DNA of 64,000 nucleotides. It comes from Modestobacter caceresii. GTDB taxonomy: Bacteria; Actinomycetota; Actinomycetes; Mycobacteriales; Geodermatophilaceae. The stretch spans positions 1 to 64,000 of the forward strand of contig NZ_JPMX01000013.1 in NCBI RefSeq assembly GCF_000761485.1, in the 5' to 3' direction. The notes beneath the pieces were generated by a model. It was not told where the DNA came from. It did no database searches and was given only the letters and a program-made list of their open reading frames with translations. This document shows positions 42,870 through 51,168 of the stretch, piece by piece; position 1 is the first letter of the stretch; every line of letters starts with the position of its first letter. The position numbers and the translations under genes were made by a program.

Positions 42870-44357
42870 ATGAGCCGGCCCCTCACCACCTCGACCCAGT
42901 CGCCATCGGACCGCGAACCGCCGGAGGCACCCGGTCGCTTCGGCGTCCGCGCGGTCCTGGGGCTGGTGGCCCTCCTGGTCGGCGCCGTGCCGTTCCTCGC
43001 GCTGTGGCTGCTGGTCCAGGAGAGCTGGTCGCCGCTGGCCTCCCTCGACGGCGAGGTCGCGGCCGACCTGAACGAGGCGGTCAGCGGCTCGCCCGTGGCG
43101 GTGAGCGTGCTGCGCGGGGTGACCGACCTGGGCGGCACCGGCGCCTCGGTGCTGGTGACGGTGCTGGCGACGCTCTTCCTGCTCATCCGCCGGCACCGAC
43201 GGCTGGCCGCGTTCGTCGCGGTCACCGGGATCGGCCTGCCCGTCCTGATCCTGCTCACCAAGTACGTGGCCGACCGCGCCCGCCCGGTGGTGCTGAAGCC
43301 GGTGGTCGAGACCCCGGCCAACCAGAGCTTCCCCAGCGGCCATGCGATGACCGCCGTGGTGACCTGGGGCGTGCTGCTGCTGGTGTTGCTGCCGGTGGTC
43401 AGCCGCCGGGTGCGCCCGTGGCTGATCGCCGCGTTCGCGCTGCTGGTGTTCGCGATCGGGTTCACCCGGCTGGCCCTCGGCGTGCACTTCGTCTCGGACG
43501 TGCTGGCCGGCTGGGCGCTGGGGGCGGCCTGGCTGGCGATCACCACGATGGCCTTCCGTGGCTGGCAGCACGACCGGCACGAGTACAGCGACGAGCCGCT
43601 GGACCCCCTGGAGGTCGACCCCGTGGAGGCCCCGCGGCCGGCTCCCACCCACCAGCCGGTGCTGCCCGCCGGCCGGACGACGGTCCTGCAGCTGGTCGGT
43701 GCGGCGGCGGCGTTGTTCGCCGTGCTCGTCGGGCTGGGGCTGCTGGTCACCCGCGTGCTGAGGGACACCGCTCTGGGCCGGTTCGACCAGAGCGTCACCG
43801 TCTGGTTCGTCGACCAGCGCACCGAGACGCTCACCACGGTGGCCGACGCGGTGGGGATGCTGTCCGGCACCCGGGCGGCCATCGCGGTCGGGCTCACCCT
43901 GGCGGTCCTGTCACTGGCCTGGGTGGGCAGCTGGCGCCCCGTCGTCTTCGTCCTGGTCACGATCGTCGGCGAGGTGGTCATCTACTTCGTCGTCGGCCTG
44001 GTCGTCGGCCGGGTCCGGCCCGACGTGGTCGACCTGACCGAGGGGCTGCCGGCCGGCGCCAGCTGGCCCTCCGGCCACTCCGGGATGGCCGTCGCCCTCT
44101 ACGGCGCGCTGGCCGCGCTGGTCATCGGCTACGGGGTCAGCCGCTGGCGGTGGGCCGTGCTGGCGTTGCCGGTGCTGCTCGCGCCGGCGATCGGCATCAC
44201 CCGGATCTACGTCGCCGCCCACTTCCCGACCGACGTCGCCGCCGGTCTGCTGCTGGGCACCGTGTGGGTGCTGGCGTGCGCCTGGGCCCTCGACCTCGGC
44301 TCCGGCCGAGGTCTCCGGCACCCCGCCCGAGGCGTGGCGATGGCCGGCCGGGCATGA
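42870..44357 (+). CDS. tandem PAP2 phosphatase membrane protein
   Basis: A 495-aa protein built from two PAP2 (type 2 phosphatidic acid phosphatase) modules joined by a Pro-rich linker (about 235-270). Module 1 has KYVADRARP, PSGHAM and TRLALGVHFVSD; module 2 has GLVVGRVRP, PSGHSG and TRIYVAAHFPTD. The first-motif Lys is missing in module 2. Each module has about five membrane helices. It should dephosphorylate lipid or polyprenyl phosphates at the outer face. It overlaps the next gene by 4 bp. Confidence 0.9.
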   Translation: MSRPLTTSTQSPSDREPPEAPGRFGVRAVLGLVALLVGAVPFLALWLLVQESWSPLASLDGEVAADLNEAVSGSPVAVSVLRGVTDLGGTGASVLVTVLATLFLLIRRHRRLAAFVAVTGIGLPVLILLTKYVADRARPVVLKPVVETPANQSFPSGHAMTAVVTWGVLLLVLLPVVSRRVRPWLIAAFALLVFAIGFTRLALGVHFVSDVLAGWALGAAWLAITTMAFRGWQHDRHEYSDEPLDPLEVDPVEAPRPAPTHQPVLPAGRTTVLQLVGAAAALFAVLVGLGLLVTRVLRDTALGRFDQSVTVWFVDQRTETLTTVADAVGMLSGTRAAIAVGLTLAVLSLAWVGSWRPVVFVLVTIVGEVVIYFVVGLVVGRVRPDVVDLTEGLPAGASWPSGHSGMAVALYGALAALVIGYGVSRWRWAVLALPVLLAPAIGITRIYVAAHFPTDVAAGLLLGTVWVLACAWALDLGSGRGLRHPARGVAMAGRA

Positions 44358-45244
44358 GGCGCTGGTCCGTCCGTGTCGGGCTGGCCCTGCTGGCGGCCCT
44401 GGTCCTGCTCATCGGCTACGGCGTCCTGATCGAACCGCGGTTGGTCCTCGACGACGACCGGGAGGAGGTGGAGCTCCCCCGGCTGCCCGCAGAGGCGGCC
44501 GGGCTGGAGGTCGCCCTCCTGGCCGACATGCAGATCGGCATGTGGTGGGCCAACACCGGGATGGTCGAGCGGGTGGTCGAGCGGGTCGTGGAGGACGAGC
44601 CCGACCTCGTGCTGCTGGGCGGGGACTTCGTCTACCACGCCGGTCCGGACGTCGAGCCCGAGGTGGCGGCGGCGTTGGACCTGCTGACCCCGCTGCTGGA
44701 CGCCGGGATCCCCACCTACGCCGTCCTGGGCAACCACGACTACGCCAGCGACGCCGCGGAGGAGCTGACCGCCGCCCTGGAGGGCGCCGGGGTCCCGGTG
44801 CTGCTCAACGAGGCGGTGCAGGTGCCCGGCACGGGTGCCGACCCGCTGTACGTCGTCGGGGTCGGCCCGGTGCGCCCCGGTCTGGTCGACGTCGACCAGG
44901 CGCTGAGCGGGCTGCCGGAGGACGCGCCGCGGGTGGTCCTGATGCACAACCCGACGGCCTTCCCCGAGATGCCGCCCGGCAGCGCGCCGCTGACCGTGGC
45001 CGGGCACACCCACTGCGGTCAGATCGCGTTGCCCGGCCTGCCGCGCTGGAGCTGGCTCGGGCTGACCGAGGCGGAGCAGGTGGTCGCCGACGGGTGGTCA
45101 CCGGCGGACTACGGCGCCGAGGGCAACGCGCTGTACGTCACCTGCGGCATCGGGTTTCAGCGCGGTGCCGATGCGGGTCAACGCCCCGCCGCAGGTCGTG
45201 TTCTTCGAGCTGCAGCCGGCGGGGTGAGCGCCTCCCGCCGATGA
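44354..45244 (+). CDS. metallophosphoesterase with C-terminal frameshift
   Basis: A 296-aa YkuE/YaeI-like phosphoesterase with an N-terminal membrane anchor (VGLALLAALVLLIGYGVLI). Metal motifs are ALLADMQIG, LLGGDFVYH, VLGNHDY and AGHTHCGQ. The last about 29 residues are non-family. After YVTCGIGF, removing one T from 45155-45157 restores GIGFSAVPMRVNAPP and a stop at 45225-45227, the normal ending for the family. So the gene carries a one-base insertion or the sequence has an error. Coupled (ATGA) to the PAP2 gene, suggesting a lipid phosphate substrate. Confidence 0.85.
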   Translation: MRRWSVRVGLALLAALVLLIGYGVLIEPRLVLDDDREEVELPRLPAEAAGLEVALLADMQIGMWWANTGMVERVVERVVEDEPDLVLLGGDFVYHAGPDVEPEVAAALDLLTPLLDAGIPTYAVLGNHDYASDAAEELTAALEGAGVPVLLNEAVQVPGTGADPLYVVGVGPVRPGLVDVDQALSGLPEDAPRVVLMHNPTAFPEMPPGSAPLTVAGHTHCGQIALPGLPRWSWLGLTEAEQVVADGWSPADYGAEGNALYVTCGIGFQRGADAGQRPAAGRVLRAAAGGVSASRR

Positions 45245-45314
45245 CTTCGGCCCGCCCGCCGGGTCTCTGGGTGCACGGGCCGCCGTCCGGGCGGCCGGAC
45301 TCCGGAGGTCTGCC

Positions 45315-45938
45315 ATGCGCCCGCTCGTCGTCACCACGTTCCTCACCCTCGACGGGGTCGCCCAGGCTCCGGGCGGCCCGGCGGAGGACACCTCCGGCGG
45401 CTTCGCCCACGGCGGCTGGCTGGTGCCGCACTTCGACGAGGTCATGGGCGACCAGATGGACGCCTGGTTCGCCACCGCTCAGGACTTCCTGCTCGGCCGG
45501 CGCACCTACGAGATCTTCGCCGCGCACTGGCCGAAGATGCCGACCGAGGGCGACCGGATCGCCTGGTCGCTGAACTCGCTGCCGAAGCACGTCGCCTCCC
45601 GCACGCTGGAGTCGGTCGACTGGTCGGGCGCCCGGCTGATCGAGGGGGACGTCGCCGACGCCGTCCGCGCGCTGAAGGTCGAGGACGGCGGTGAGCTGCA
45701 GGTGCACGGCAGCCTCGGCCTGGTGCAGACGCTGCTGGCGGAGGACCTGGTCGACGAGCTGCGGCTGGTCGTCTTCCCGGTCGTCCTCGGCTCCGGGCGG
45801 AAGCTGTTCGCCGAGGGCACGGTGCCGCGCACCTGGCGGCTGGCCACGTCGACGGTGTCCGGCACGGGGGCCGTCCTGGCCGGCTACCAGCGGGTCGGCG
45901 AGGTCGAGACGGGCTCGTTCGCCCTCGACGAGGGCTGA
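45315..45938 (+). CDS. RibD C-terminal/dihydrofolate reductase-family protein
   Basis: A 207-aa protein of the DHFR-like RibD-C group: VVTTFLTLDGVAQAPGGPAED, FLLGRRTYEIFAAHWPKM, NSLPKHVASRTL, ELQVHGSLGLVQTLL and DELRLVVFPVVLGSGRKLF. NADPH-binding reductase fold; actual substrate unknown. It ends 9 bp from the convergent MarR stop. Confidence 0.9.
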   Translation: MRPLVVTTFLTLDGVAQAPGGPAEDTSGGFAHGGWLVPHFDEVMGDQMDAWFATAQDFLLGRRTYEIFAAHWPKMPTEGDRIAWSLNSLPKHVASRTLESVDWSGARLIEGDVADAVRALKVEDGGELQVHGSLGLVQTLLAEDLVDELRLVVFPVVLGSGRKLFAEGTVPRTWRLATSTVSGTGAVLAGYQRVGEVETGSFALDEG

Positions 45939-45947
45939 GCCCGCCGG

Positions 45948-46364
45948 TCAGTCGGTGAGCTGGCGCAGGATCCGTTCCAGCTCGGCGCGGTCGGCGGCCG
46001 AGAGCCGGGCGAACAGCTCCTGCGAGTCCGCGGCCCGCGCGTCGTCCACCTCGCGCTGCACCCGGCGGCCGGTCTCGGTCGGCGTCAACCGCACCGCCCG
46101 CCGGTCGTCCGGGTCGGCGGCGCGCTCGACCAGCCCACGCTCCTGCAGCCCGTCGGCCACCTCGGTCGCCGATCGCGGGGCGATCCGAAGTGCCTCGGCC
46201 AGCTCGGAGAGCCGGACGCCGTCGCGGGCGCAGACCACCCGGAGCGCGCGGGCCTGGTGCGGGGAGAGGTCCCAGGGTGCGAGCGCGGCGATGAACCGGC
46301 GGCGCAGCGTCCGGGCGACCCGCATGAGCAGGTCGCCGAGCGTCGCCGTGCCGCGGTCCGTCAC
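45948..46364 (-). CDS. MarR-family repressor of the adjacent exporter
   Basis: A 138-aa MarR protein: LSPHQARALRVVCARDGVRLSELAEALRIAPRSATEVADGLQERGLVERAADPDDRRAVRLTPTE-type winged helix and a dimerisation helix at each end. GTG 46364. The divergent ABC exporter gene begins 67 bp away and the region between has a large palindrome, the usual arrangement for a repressor controlling itself and a multidrug exporter. Confidence 0.9.
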   Translation of the reverse strand: MTDRGTATLGDLLMRVARTLRRRFIAALAPWDLSPHQARALRVVCARDGVRLSELAEALRIAPRSATEVADGLQERGLVERAADPDDRRAVRLTPTETGRRVQREVDDARAADSQELFARLSAADRAELERILRQLTD

Positions 46365-46380
46365 GGCGGGAATGCTACCT

Positions 46381-46423
46381 GCTTTCCTGAGGTTGCCACA
46401 CCGTGAGGTAACCTCAGGAAAGC
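46381..46423. promoter_or_regulatory. MarR operator between divergent genes
   Basis: A 14-bp perfect inverted repeat (GCTTTCCTGAGGTT at 46381-46394, complement at 46410-46423) encloses a near-perfect palindrome TGAGGTAACCTCA (46404-46416). Both features occupy the short region between the MarR and exporter starts. Confidence 0.7.
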
Positions 46424-46431
46424 AGAGAGGG

Positions 46432-48276
46432 GTGGTCGCCATCGACCCCATGGACCCAGGTCGGGGAGGCGGGCGCTCCGGCGGGCGGCCCGACCCGGCC
46501 GACCGCGCCCAGCTGGAGCGGGCACCGGTGAGCTGGAGCCGCGTCGCGGGGCTGTTCCGGCCGTACCGGGGGCAGCTCGCCACCGTGGTCGCGCTCATCG
46601 TCGCCAGCTCGGCCATCGCGCTGGCCACGCCGTTCCTCATCCGGCTGGTCATCGACGAGGCGATCCCCGAGCAGGACGTGCCCCTGCTCGGCTGGGCGGT
46701 CGCCGGCATGGTCGCCGTGGCTGCGGTGACCGCCGTCCTCGGCGTGCTGCAGACCTGGCTGTCCACCACCGTCGGCCAGCACGTCATGCACGGCCTCCGG
46801 ACGGCGGTGTTCACGCACCTGCAGCGCCAGTCGCTCGGCTTCTTCACCCGCACCAAGGGCGGCGAGGTGCAGTCCCGGCTCACCAACGACATCGGGGGCA
46901 TGCAGTCGGTGGTGACCACGACCGCCACCTCGTTCGCCGCCAACGCCACCACCGTGATCGGCACGGTCGTCGCCATGGCCGTGCTGAGCTGGCGGCTGTC
47001 GCTGCTGTCCCTCGTCGTCCTGCCGCCCGCCGTCTGGCTGACCCGGCGGGTGGCCCGGATGCGTCGCACCATCACCGCCGAGCGCCAGCGGTCCCTGGCC
47101 GACCTGCACTCCCAGGTGGAGGAGGGGCTCAGCGTCAGCGGCGTGCTGCTGGGCAAGACCCTCGGCGCGGGCCCGGCCCAGTCCCAGCGGTTCGCCGGCA
47201 CCTCCGACGTCCTGGTCGGGCTCGAGGTCCGGTCCCAGCTCGCCGGCCGCTGGCGGATGGCCACGATGAGCATCGTCTTCGCCGGCATCCCGGCGCTGAT
47301 CTACCTGATCGCCGGGATGCCCGCGACGTCGGGCGGGATGACCATCGGCACGCTCGTCGCGTTCACCGCGCTGCAGGGCGCGCTGTTCCGCCCGCTGATG
47401 GGCCTGCTGGACATCGGCGTCTCGCTGACCGCCTCGATGGCGCTGTTCAGCCGGGTCTTCGAGTACCTGGACCTGCCGGTCGACATCGACGACCCGGCCG
47501 ACCCGGTGACCCTCGACCCGCGCGCGGTCCGCGGCGAGGTGCGGTTCGACCACGTCGGATTCCGGTACCCCGACGGCGCCCGCGACGCGCTGGACGACGT
47601 CGACCTCACGGTGCCCGCCGGGGCGACCCTGGCGCTGGTGGGGGAGACCGGGTCGGGCAAGAGCACGCTCGCCTCGCTGGTCGCCCGGCTCAACGACCCC
47701 ACCGCCGGGCGGGTCACGATCGACGGCGTCGACGTCCGCGACGTCACGCTGGCCGACCTGGCCCAGGTGGTCGGCGTCGTGGCGCAGGAGACCTACCTGT
47801 TGCACGGCACGATCGCCGAGAACCTGCGGCACGCCAAGCCCGACGCCACCGACGCCGAGATGGTCGAGGCTGCCCGCCGGGCCCAGGTGCACGAGGTCAT
47901 CGCCGCCTTGCCGGCCGGCTACGAGACGGTGGTCGGAGCCCGCGGCCACCGGTTCTCCGGCGGGGAGAAGCAGCGGCTGGCGATCGCCCGCACGCTGCTG
48001 CGCGACCCGCGCGTCCTGGTGCTCGACGAGGCGACCAGCGCGCTGGACAACACCACCGAGCGCGCCGTCCAGGCGGCCCTGGACGAGGCCAGCCGCGGCC
48101 GGACGACGATCACCATCGCCCACCGGCTGTCCACGGTGCGCGACGCCGACCTCATCGCCGTGCTCGCGCACGGCCGGGTGGTCGAGCAGGGCACCCACGA
48201 GGAGCTGCTGGCCCTCGGCGGCCGCTACGCCGCGCTGGCCGGCGCCGCCGAGCGGGAGGCCGTGCTCGCCGCCTGA
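46432..48276 (+). CDS. ABC multidrug exporter, fused permease-ATPase
   Basis: A 614-aa half-transporter of the MsbA/LmrA type. A six-helix membrane domain (about residues 45-330) precedes the ATPase: Walker A GETGSGKST, Q-loop VVAQETYLL, signature FSGGEKQRLA, Walker B VLVLDEATSALD and H-loop AHRLSTV. GTG 46432 with a weak ribosome site; ATG 46450 is an alternative start (608 aa). Expected to dimerise and expel lipophilic compounds. Regulated by the divergent MarR. Confidence 0.93.
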   Translation: MVAIDPMDPGRGGGRSGGRPDPADRAQLERAPVSWSRVAGLFRPYRGQLATVVALIVASSAIALATPFLIRLVIDEAIPEQDVPLLGWAVAGMVAVAAVTAVLGVLQTWLSTTVGQHVMHGLRTAVFTHLQRQSLGFFTRTKGGEVQSRLTNDIGGMQSVVTTTATSFAANATTVIGTVVAMAVLSWRLSLLSLVVLPPAVWLTRRVARMRRTITAERQRSLADLHSQVEEGLSVSGVLLGKTLGAGPAQSQRFAGTSDVLVGLEVRSQLAGRWRMATMSIVFAGIPALIYLIAGMPATSGGMTIGTLVAFTALQGALFRPLMGLLDIGVSLTASMALFSRVFEYLDLPVDIDDPADPVTLDPRAVRGEVRFDHVGFRYPDGARDALDDVDLTVPAGATLALVGETGSGKSTLASLVARLNDPTAGRVTIDGVDVRDVTLADLAQVVGVVAQETYLLHGTIAENLRHAKPDATDAEMVEAARRAQVHEVIAALPAGYETVVGARGHRFSGGEKQRLAIARTLLRDPRVLVLDEATSALDNTTERAVQAALDEASRGRTTITIAHRLSTVRDADLIAVLAHGRVVEQGTHEELLALGGRYAALAGAAEREAVLAA

Positions 48277-48304
48277 TCCACGGGCCGAGACGTTCCCGGG
48301 TCGA

Positions 48305-48333
48305 CTCAATTGTGCCCAACCTGTTGCCGATAG
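48305..48333 (+). promoter_or_regulatory. FliA (sigma-28)-like motility promoter
   Basis: CTCAA (48305-48309) and GCCGATAG (48326-48333) are spaced by 16 bp, close to the flagellar sigma pattern TAAA-N15-GCCGATAA. The -10 ends 6 bp before the chemotaxis receptor ATG, implying a leaderless or near-leaderless transcript. Confidence 0.6.
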
Positions 48334-48339
48334 CTGGGC

Positions 48340-49650
48340 ATGACGACGACGTCGACCGGCGCCCCCGAGCATGTCCCGTTCCTGCCGCGCGGGGTCCGGT
48401 TGGACGAGGCGAGCTTCGTGGCCCGCCACCGGGTGATCTCCCTGGTGCTCGCCGCGCACGTCCCCGTGCTGGCCGGGATCGGGCTGGTCCGGGGTGTCGG
48501 CGGATGGCTGCTCTGGGGGCAGCTGGCCGTGCTGGCCGTGTTGCTGCTGCTGGGTCAGGTGCTGGGCGGTCAGGTCGCCCGGTCCAGCGCGGTCGCCCTC
48601 GGCCTGATGATCGGCGCCGACGTCCTCGTGCACGTCGGGGGTGGCCTCACCGACCTGCACATCTGGTTCTACGTCGTGCTCGCCCTGGTCGCGCTCTACC
48701 AGGCGTGGGTGCCCTTCCTGCTCGCCGTCGTCTTCGTCGCCGTGCACCACGCGGTGATGAGCCTGGCCATGCCCATGTCGGTCTTCTCCACCGAGGAGGC
48801 CCAGGCCGATCCGCTGCTCTTCGCCCTGCTGCACGCGGTGTTCCTGCTGGCCGAGGCGACGTTCCTGGCCTACGGCTGGAAGTTCGCCGAGCAGGCCGAA
48901 CGGGCCCGGCAGGCACAGCAGCAGCTCGCCGAGGAGCAGTTGGCGGCCCAGGTGGCGGCCGAGGAGGAGCTGGCCGTGGAGCGGGCCAGGGTGGCGGCGG
49001 AGGAGGCGGCCCGCCTCTGCGAGCGTGCCAACCGGGCGGCCGCCCAGCAGGACCAGCTCGCGGGGCTGCTCGGCGCCGGGCAGCGGCTGGACGAGAACGT
49101 CGGGGTGGCCACCGAGGTCATGCAGGGGCTGCGCGCAGCGATCGGGGAGATCGCGGCGGCGGCGAGCCATGCGACGTCGACGGCGCACCGGGCCAGCGTC
49201 CAGTCCCGGGACAGTGCGGCCACGGTCGAGCGGCTGGCCGGCACCATGACCGAGATCGACCAGATCGCCAGCAGCATCTCCAGCATCGCCGACCAGACCA
49301 ACCTGCTCGCCCTCAACGCCACCATCGAGTCGGCGCGCGCGGGCGAGTCGGGCAAGGGCTTCGCCGTGGTGGCCGGGGAGGTCAAGGACCTCGCGACGGA
49401 GACCGCCCAGGCCACCGAGCGGATCCGGCGGGTGGTCGACGCGGTCCGCGGCGACGTGGCCGCGGCCGGTGTCGCGCTGACCGGGGTGCAGGAGGTCATC
49501 CGCGGCGTCGTCGACGCCCAGACGACGATCGCGGCGGCGGTCGAGGAGCAGAACTCGTCGTCGGCGCAGGCGCAGGAGGCGATCACCGGGGCCTCTCGCG
49601 AGGCCGCCCGGATGGCCGCCGACCTGCGGGGTCTCGTCTCGGGGATGTGA
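48340..49650 (+). CDS. methyl-accepting chemotaxis protein with integral-membrane sensor
   Basis: A 436-aa receptor. The N-terminal about 185 residues hold about five or six membrane helices with conserved His ([24 protein letters not shown] and VAVHHAVM), a sensor unit also found in other bacterial signalling proteins. A coiled coil rich in Ala/Glu (about 190-235) leads to the signalling domain with tip [21 protein letters not shown]. No HAMP or periplasmic domain. It probably senses something within the membrane or through a bound metal or redox cofactor. Confidence 0.92.
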   Translation: MTTTSTGAPEHVPFLPRGVRLDEASFVARHRVISLVLAAHVPVLAGIGLVRGVGGWLLWGQLAVLAVLLLLGQVLGGQVARSSAVALGLMIGADVLVHVGGGLTDLHIWFYVVLALVALYQAWVPFLLAVVFVAVHHAVMSLAMPMSVFSTEEAQADPLLFALLHAVFLLAEATFLAYGWKFAEQAERARQAQQQLAEEQLAAQVAAEEELAVERARVAAEEAARLCERANRAAAQQDQLAGLLGAGQRLDENVGVATEVMQGLRAAIGEIAAAASHATSTAHRASVQSRDSAATVERLAGTMTEIDQIASSISSIADQTNLLALNATIESARAGESGKGFAVVAGEVKDLATETAQATERIRRVVDAVRGDVAAAGVALTGVQEVIRGVVDAQTTIAAAVEEQNSSSAQAQEAITGASREAARMAADLRGLVSGM

Positions 49651-49695
49651 CCCGCCCGGGTCCGCCGCGAGGCCCGGCGAGTCGTCTCGGACGTC

Positions 49696-49756
49696 TTGAC
49701 ACCGTTTCGGATCCGCAACTAGTGTGACGCGCATCACTTGGGAAACCGCTTTCCCA
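49696..49756 (+). promoter_or_regulatory. promoter and LacI-type operator of pectate lyase gene
   Basis: TTGACA (49696-49701), an 18-bp spacer and TAGTGT (49720-49725) form a vegetative-type promoter. TGGGAAACCGCTTTCCCA (49739-49756) is a near-palindrome of LacI-family type lying where transcription would start, and resembles the operators at 55561, 55716 and 55811. Confidence 0.7.
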
Positions 49757-49775
49757 ATCTCCTCGAAGGAGTGGC

Positions 49776-51125
49776 ATGCGCGCACTGCGTCGCACCCTGA
49801 TCGTCACCGCGGCCGGAGCCCTGGCCGTCACGCTCGCCCCCACCGCGGCATCCGCGAACGGCCGGGACCCGGGCCGGGACCTCGGCCGGGAGGTGCTCGG
49901 CGCGCAGGACGGCTGGGCCGCCGCCGAGGGCGGCACCACCGGCGGCTCCACGGCCGACCCGGCGCACGTGTTCCACGTCCGCACCTGGGACGAGTTCCGT
50001 GCCGCCCTGGGTGGCGACGCCGCGCGCGGGGACACCACGCCGCGGATCGTCCACGTCCACGGCGTCCTGGACGCCCAGCGGCGCACCGCCGACGGCGCCG
50101 TCGACTGTGCGTCCTACGAGGTCGAGGGCTTCGACATGGCCGACTACATCGCGGCCTACGCACCGGAGGTCTGGGGCACCGAGACCGAGCCCACCGGTCC
50201 GCTGGAGGAGGCCCGGGCGGCGTCCGCGGACGTCCAGGAGGCCCAGGTGCGCCAGTACGTGGGCTCCAACGTCACGATCGTCGGGGTCGGCCGGGACGCC
50301 GGCATCGTCGGCGCCGCGCTCACCGTGCGCGGCTCGGACGACGTGATCATCCGCAACCTCCGGCTGTCCGACGCCTACGACTGCTTCACCGCCTGGGACC
50401 CCACCGACGGCGACGCCGGCGCCTGGAACGCCGCCTACGACAACCTGTGGCTCGCCGAGTCCACCCACATCTGGGTCGACCACAACACCTTCGACGACGG
50501 GCAGAACCCGCCGGAGGCGCTGCCCGTCGTGTACGGCCAGAAGTTCGAGGTTCACGACGGCCTGCTGGACATCACCAACTCCTCGGACCTGGTCACGGTC
50601 TCCTGGAACGAGTTCCAGGACCACGACAAGACCAACCTCGTCGGCTCCTCCAACAGCCGCGTCGCCGACCGCGGCCGGCTGCGGGTCACCTTCCACCACA
50701 ACCTGTGGGAGGACATCGGCCAGCGCGCGCCCCGGGTGCGCTACGGCGACGTGCACGTCTACAACAACTGGTACGTCGTCTCCGACCCGGCGGCCTACCA
50801 GTACAGCTGGGGCGTCGGCGTGGAGGCCGAGATCGTCGCCGACAACAACTTCGTGCAGCTGGCGCCCGGGGTCGACCCGGCGTCCTTCGTCGAGGACTGG
50901 CGCGGTGACGTGCTCGACGGCGCGGGCCTGGACGAGTCCGGGACGCTGGTCGGCAGTCGCTCCTGGCCGCGCCGGACCAGCCTCGTCGAGGCCTACAACG
51001 CCGTGAACGACCCGGACATCCCGACCACGGTGAGCTGGACGCCCACCTTCGTGGAGCGGATCGACCCGACGGTCGCGGTGCCGGCGCTGGTGAAGGTCAA
51101 GGCCGGCTCCGGCCGCCTCCGCTGA
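49776..51125 (+). CDS. secreted pectate lyase, polysaccharide lyase family 1
   Basis: A 449-aa enzyme with a Sec signal peptide (RALRRTLIVTAAGALAVTLAPTAASA, cleavage about residue 27). The PL1 beta-helix shows STHIWVDHNTFDDG (calcium-binding Asp), VTVSWNEFQDHDKTNLVGS and the catalytic-Arg region RVTFHHNLWEDIGQRAPRVRYG followed by VHVYNNWY. It cleaves de-esterified pectin by beta-elimination outside the cell. Its own LacI-type operator ties it to the regulator gene further downstream. It ends at a 14-bp hairpin. Confidence 0.93.
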   Translation: MRALRRTLIVTAAGALAVTLAPTAASANGRDPGRDLGREVLGAQDGWAAAEGGTTGGSTADPAHVFHVRTWDEFRAALGGDAARGDTTPRIVHVHGVLDAQRRTADGAVDCASYEVEGFDMADYIAAYAPEVWGTETEPTGPLEEARAASADVQEAQVRQYVGSNVTIVGVGRDAGIVGAALTVRGSDDVIIRNLRLSDAYDCFTAWDPTDGDAGAWNAAYDNLWLAESTHIWVDHNTFDDGQNPPEALPVVYGQKFEVHDGLLDITNSSDLVTVSWNEFQDHDKTNLVGSSNSRVADRGRLRVTFHHNLWEDIGQRAPRVRYGDVHVYNNWYVVSDPAAYQYSWGVGVEAEIVADNNFVQLAPGVDPASFVEDWRGDVLDGAGLDESGTLVGSRSWPRRTSLVEAYNAVNDPDIPTTVSWTPTFVERIDPTVAVPALVKVKAGSGRLR

Positions 51126-51132
51126 CCGAGGG

Positions 51133-51163
51133 CGCCCTCCCCGCCGGTCCGGCGGGGAGGGCG
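51133..51163. terminator. bidirectional terminator
   Basis: CGCCCTCCCCGCCG (51133-51146) and CGGCGGGGAGGGCG (51150-51163) form a perfect 14-bp stem with a 3-nt loop between the convergent pectate lyase and M24-like genes. Confidence 0.88.
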
Positions 51164-51168
51164 TCGTC

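Noticed and set aside
46414-49785. An apparent protein of over 1,100 residues antisense to the ABC exporter and chemotaxis receptor genes
   Set aside because: It is the mirror of two real genes; composition is Gly/Gln/His/Asp-rich with no recognisable domain.
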